NCBI RefSeq assembly: GCF_022539315.1
Contig: NC_066313.1
Coordinates: 9,861,764 to 9,925,763, forward strand
From: Serinus canaria
Taxonomy: Eukaryota; Chordata; Aves; Passeriformes; Fringillidae
Length of the DNA: 64,000 nt
Direction of reading: 5' to 3'
Positions 59,905-64,000 of the stretch are shown piece after piece (position 1 is the stretch's first letter; each line of letters opens with the position of its first letter). The notes under the pieces were generated by a model. The model did no database searches. It was not told where the DNA came from and saw nothing but the letters and a program-made list of their open reading frames with translations. A program made the translations under genes and the position numbers.

Positions 59905-62528
59905 GCCAAATTACATCTGCTGGACTGCAGAGTCAGCAGTTATTTGTCAGACTGCGGATGTGTACAAGTACACAATTGGCTTCTGGGCATAATCATAAAT
60001 TAGGAGGTTCCTGCTACCCAAGGTCTTTCTTGTTCCATTCTCAGTCTAGGTGTGTAATTATTCTTCCTTTCAGTTTTGTCTAACCATTTACAGTGCTGAA
60101 CATTAAGCTGAATAATGAATACCTATACCCTAACTTACACACACACACAAACACACACAAGCACACTGCATTCTGGAGGATTATTTCTGTACAGATCACT
60201 TCAGATTGTGAATTAGCACAACTGGAGGAGGTGTGAACTTTATAGTCTGGAAGTGCACATAGAGAGGGATGGGATTTTGGTTTCAAACCAGAGAAAAATG
60301 TCTATTTAATCAGTACCTTCACAGAAGGATGCCAAGAAAATGAGAGAGGCAGAAGCTACCAGGGGATTAAGGAAAGAAGAGAGAAAGTTTCTTGTAACAC
60401 TCCAGATGATGAAGAGGGTAGACTTGAAGTTTCTGAAAAAGAATACTTTTGTCTACTGCTCTTTTAGACTAACATCACAGAAACAGGGATCATTACAAGT
60501 TTACTGGAGTTAAGAAGGATCCCATTTAGTCCTAGCTTCTGTTTTCAGTTTGCTTTGATTGATAGCATGGCTGAGAAACAGTAACATGTAGGACCTTACT
60601 TAACAATAACTCATAGAAACAGGCACAAATATGATAGTGCCTGGTTTTGGTCTCACTATCCTGGGAAAAAAAAAATCCACTTTCATTATTTATGTCCTAC
60701 CTAATATACTTATTGCACCACAGCACTGGAGTCTTGGTAACACTTGATCCCACACACAAGAAGTAAAGATCTTCTGCTAGCACTATTCAAGCGTGCCCTT
60801 CCCAAATAAGCCATTTCCTTTGAAATAGATATGATCTCAAATTGTATATAAGCAGTACAATTATGTTGGTCAATTTCAGGCACAGAATCTCTTTTCTAGG
60901 ATAATTCTTCTGCTGAAATGGTGGAGCATTTGTACCTTGGGATGGAGCTGCTGAAGAGATGTACCTACTCTGCAGGTCAATAGGGGACTTCACTCTTCAG
61001 TGCCATCAGTCTCACAAGGACTGCATTTACTTTGCAATTTCATGGAAATAATGGGCTGAGATGTCTTTTGTCTGGTAGAAATTCTGTGAGAAAAGCATAA
61101 GAACACCTATGAGGTGTTCAGTGCTCTCAGTGTCTTTACCTGCCTGAGTCAGCAGCAGCTTCTCTCATTGAGCACTACACAAGAATTTCATAGCATCTTA
61201 GGGTACTCATTCTGCACAAACAAATCTCAGGCTAAAGTCTTCCCCCTCACACAGAGCATCACTCATCCACCTCTTCTTCTCCTGACCAGTGACACTCTTG
61301 TGCTCAGTGCATGTTGTTTGATATATCAGAGAAGTCAGTTTGAAAATTTGCAAATTTCACTTAAATTAAAATCCTAGATGGAATTATAACATGGCAGGAA
61401 AACATTCAATGGAATAACCCCCTCTCTCTCTCTCCCTCCATTCCAGACCTAGATTTTATTCTAAATTGTATATTTTTTCATGCCTAGGATGCACATAGTT
61501 CTGGTGGAATGTAATTAGTGAATAAGGATTTTTGTTAATATAGATTACCTCAGAGTCAATGACATTTTAAGAGCATGGAAAAAAGAAAAAGTTAGGCTGT
61601 ATCCCCTAATCATTATATGGATGCTAGAAAAGGTAATAGCAAATAAAAAATGCATAATTTATTTTAAAAATTACTTTATTAATAATAAACAACCTTTCTC
61701 TGAAGGGATTATGAATTAAGGCACATTTTAAATCTCTGCTTTTTATTCTAGGATACTGTAGTTCACCATAGACTTTTTCTTGTGGTCATCAGAGAAACGT
61801 GTCAGAGAGTCTCTTGTCCTGGAACAAAGTGCCAAGACAAAAGTGTGAAGTTCATATTTTTATGGGTTTACCCTTTTCTAGACAGTAGGTTTCCCAATAA
61901 GGTTGGTCTTTTGTGTTTACAATTAATTGGTACAGAAGTTTTGGCCTTTCTGACTATCAAAGGCACTATTCTCTTACTTTTGTGGCCTAACCTTGAACAA
62001 CTTTAAAGTACTTTATATCAAAATACCACTGTGTCTACTCCAAATTTAGCTCCCAAAATATGGCAGATGAAGACAGAATTCTGGACCTAATACACAAAAT
62101 TTCATAACACCTAATGCTCACATTTAAAATTTTTTAATAAAGAATATAAAAGATTGCTTGTCTCTATAAAAAGAATATGACAGACAAGAGTAGCACATAT
62201 TAGACATTAGTACAATACACTATTACTAATGCATTGAATATATGCTTGACTAGGATGTGAATACTTTAGTAATTGTTTATCAAATTATACATTAAGATTT
62301 TTACTAAACCTTTAAAATGATTGATTACTACACTTTTGAAATACACTGCATTCAAAATTTTGAAACTGTTAGGTATAGAAGTGGGCTCAAAAATTAAATT
62401 CACAAAAAAAAAAATCAATGAGAAATATTCTCATCTATGTGAAATCAATCAAAATGTCCACCTTTTCAGTGTTGTAAGGGGGGGAAAAAGGAGTATTGAT
62501 TTATCATTGCAAACTTTCATAACCATAA
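59905..62528. other. Unique A+T-rich non-coding DNA
   Basis: I recognise no gene or transposon. An AC microsatellite lies at 60136-60166 and a CT run at 61420-61438. Confidence 0.5.
60136..60166. repeat. AC dinucleotide microsatellite, interrupted
   Basis: An (AC)n run broken by ACAAAC and ACAAGC; a common simple repeat. Confidence 0.95.
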
Positions 62529-62925
62529 ATCAGGATCAAAGAATGGCTGATACTGGATGGGACCCCTGAAGGTCATCTCATCCTACCCCCCCTGCTCAAC
62601 CAGGGCCACCTACATCCCAGGAGCTTGTCCAGGTGCCTTTCCAATGTCTCCAAGGATGGAGACACCACAGCCTGTCTAGGCAACCTGTGCCAGATCTTGG
62701 TGACAGTGAAGAAGTGTTTCCTCATGCTCAGAAGGAACCTCCTGTGTTCCAGTTTGTGCCACTGGCTCTGGTCCTGCCACTGGACAGATCCTGGCTCCAT
62801 CCCCTCCTCACATATTTATTCACATGAGTAATTTCCACCCTGATTCATCTCCACCCCAGGCTGAGCAGTGCCAGCTCTCACCCTTTCCTCATAGGATGGA
62901 GATGTTCCAGTCCTTAAATCCATGC
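62529..62925 (-). mobile_element. CR1 LINE fragment, minus strand, longest copy
   Basis: Nearly 400 bp matching the reverse complement of a CR1 subfamily. The plus strand shows GATGGGACCCCTGAAGGTCA, CTCCAAGGATGGAGACACCA, GCAACCTGTGCCAG, GTGAAGAAGTGTTTCCTCAT, GAACCTCCTGTGTTCCAGTT and CTCACCCTTTCCTCATAGGA in the family's order. The minus-strand frame shows a degraded ORF2 C-terminus (Trp-His-Arg-Leu-Pro-Arg-Gln). This subfamily differs from the plus-strand copies at 34.6 and 59.7 kb: its tail lacks the clear ATTCTGTG octamers. It is a dead, 5'-truncated copy. Confidence 0.96.
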
Positions 62926-63468
62926 CTATGGAAAACACAACATCCTTGCCTATTCAAATTTCCATCTGCCTTACAAGGAACTGGCTGATTGACAAATTTG
63001 TTTACGAGGATGAAGCCATAATAAAGTCATTCTTTACAAAGCAGTTGGACCTGCTCCTTCTCACTCAAAAAGATAATTGCAAGGCCTGATGATTAATTGT
63101 TATTTGTATTCATATAAATGGAAATTGCTAGGGTGGTTTTTTTTTCTCTTTTAAATTTTTAAAAGCAGAATGTGGACAACCTTGTGTCTAAGCATAAACT
63201 TGCCAAAGCTCTCATATTTTCTAATACACTTTCTGTGCTCCAGCTAAGCTGATTGAATTTTTCTCTCTTCCTAACAGTTTGTGCAAGGAAACACCACTGT
63301 GTCCAAAGAGCAACACCAGCTTTCAAAGATTTGCTCAATTAAACTTTCAACACTCTTAAATATCTGATATTTGTATTTTTAAACTAAGATTATAGACGAC
63401 AAGCTTGAACTGTTATACTGTTTATACATTCAGGGCTATAAAGTCAATGAATTTCCTTTTTTATCTAG
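62926..63468. other. Unique A+T-rich non-coding DNA
   Basis: I recognise no repeat or gene. A pyrimidine-rich tract (TTTCCTTTTTTATCTAG) at 63452-63468 forms an acceptor-like end; see the next entry. Confidence 0.5.
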
Positions 63469-63516
63469 TCCCATCATGTGCCCCCCAAGGGAACTGACTG
63501 TTTAATTCCATGGCAG
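63469..63516 (+). other. Candidate 48-nt exon (unproven)
   Basis: This 48-nt segment is bounded on the left by a good acceptor (TTTCCTTTTTTATCTAG, AG at 63467-63468) and on the right by CAG/GTAATT (donor GT at 63517). Exactly one forward frame is open through it, 16 codons beginning Ser-His-His-Val-Pro-Pro-Lys and ending Pro-Trp-Gln; the other two contain stops. A length divisible by three would keep frame if the exon were alternatively used. I do not recognise the peptide. Acceptor-donor pairs this close also arise by chance in 64 kb, so this is a weak candidate. Confidence 0.2.
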
Positions 63517-63628
63517 GTAATTATTCAGTGCTTGCTGTATGTTTGTTGTGGTTTTGGTTCTGGTTTTCTTCTGTTTCATTACATTTTGCAATGTTGTGTC
63601 TCATTGAAAATCCTGACGATTCTCCGAG

Positions 63629-63716
63629 CTGAAAGTGATGGAGCCATTGAAAGCCTCAAGGCTAAAGCTGATAAATGGATGTACCACAAGAACAAGCTAC
63701 TCTGAATTTTGGTTAT
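63629..63716 (+). other. Candidate terminal exon (unproven)
   Basis: About 100 bp upstream of the AG at 63627-63628 contains no AG and is T/pyrimidine-rich (GGTTTTCTTCTGTTTCATTA). Such an AG-exclusion zone is typical of real 3' splice sites. The segment carries two CpGs close by (GACGATTCTCCGAG) in CpG-poor DNA. Two frames are open. One, continuous with the frame of 63469-63516, reads a charged, helix-like peptide (Ala-Glu-Ser-Asp-Gly-Ala-Ile-Glu-Ser-Leu) and stops at 63703-63705. The other runs to a stop at 63714-63716. No family is recognised; a lncRNA exon or chance remain as likely. Confidence 0.2.
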
Positions 63717-64000
63717 GAGGAGCACTTGAGAGAGAAGATATTGGTCTTAATTAAATGCCCATAAATATCATTAAATACAGACAGCCTTTTCAGGAAAGTG
63801 AAAATAAGCTTTTTTTTTGATGTCAGTTCCCTGATTGAAATACATCTACATATTTTCCTTTTTTATATTTTTATATCCTTTTTCCTCCCTAGGGTGTTTT
63901 TTTTCTAAAGCTGTGTTGAAATAGCTATACTGGTAAATTGAAAAGATTCAAGGCATTTCTGTGATAGGAAGGATATTTAACAGGGCAAAGCTTTTCCTTG
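63717..64000. other. A+T-rich non-coding DNA at window edge
   Basis: T-rich and A-rich tracts only, with no recognisable feature. If the preceding segment is a terminal exon, this would be its 3' UTR or downstream DNA, but I see no canonical AATAAA close to its end. Confidence 0.4.

Noticed and set aside
1..64000. CRISPR arrays, tRNA or rRNA genes, bacterial operons or a defence system
   Set aside because: No regularly spaced repeats with unique spacers, no tRNA-like B-box (GGTTCGA) context that I could find, and no adjacent long ORFs. The CR1 content shows that this is bird nuclear DNA.

Overview
This window reads as intergenic or deep-intronic DNA from a bird. The main evidence is at least seven fragments of CR1 LINEs, the dominant retroposon of bird genomes. 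Three are unmistakable copies, two of them ending in the avian-type octamer tail (ATTCTGTG-like repeats). There is also a solo LTR resembling bird ERVL-type elements and one further retroelement fragment typical of birds. The rest is A+T-rich, CpG-poor unique sequence with homopolymer runs and short tandem repeats. Nothing looks bacterial: there are no operons, no ribosome-binding-site-led ORFs, no tRNA or rRNA genes and no CRISPR array. The species cannot be fixed from the sequence; I saw nothing that separates songbird from other birds with confidence.

Layout. 1-9.5 kb: unique A+T-rich DNA with a small palindromic direct repeat (1.2 kb), two CTCF-like motifs (3.8 and 7.8 kb), a diverged tandem duplication (4.8 kb) and a long TATATG-type hexanucleotide microsatellite (5.2-5.4 kb). 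9.5-11.5 kb: two minus-strand CR1 tails and a 28-bp tandem duplication. 11.5-17.3 kb: unique DNA with a regulatory-looking patch near 12.6 kb. 17.3-19 kb: a third CTCF-like motif and a relatively G+C-rich block. 19.8-22.1 kb: an old CR1 fragment and a solo LTR. 22-34.6 kb: mostly unique, with one old CR1 relic at 29.1 kb. 34.6-34.9 kb: a plus-strand CR1 tail. 35-59.6 kb: mostly unique, with a CpG-retaining patch at 46 kb, a perfect 36-bp-period tandem duplication at 46.35 kb, an old amniote retroposon relic near 48.5 kb and a retroelement fragment at 50.9 kb. 59.7-62.9 kb: two more CR1 copies in opposite orientations. 63.47-63.7 kb: a short exon-like segment followed by a possible terminal exon, the only place where coding sequence is at all plausible.

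I could not support any complete protein-coding gene. The ORFs present (longest 179 codons) are of a length expected by chance in 64 kb, are artefacts of the microsatellite, or are CR1 tails. The interest of the window is therefore in transposon history, candidate architectural or regulatory sites, and a weak exon candidate at the right-hand edge. I found no sign of a new multi-gene system.
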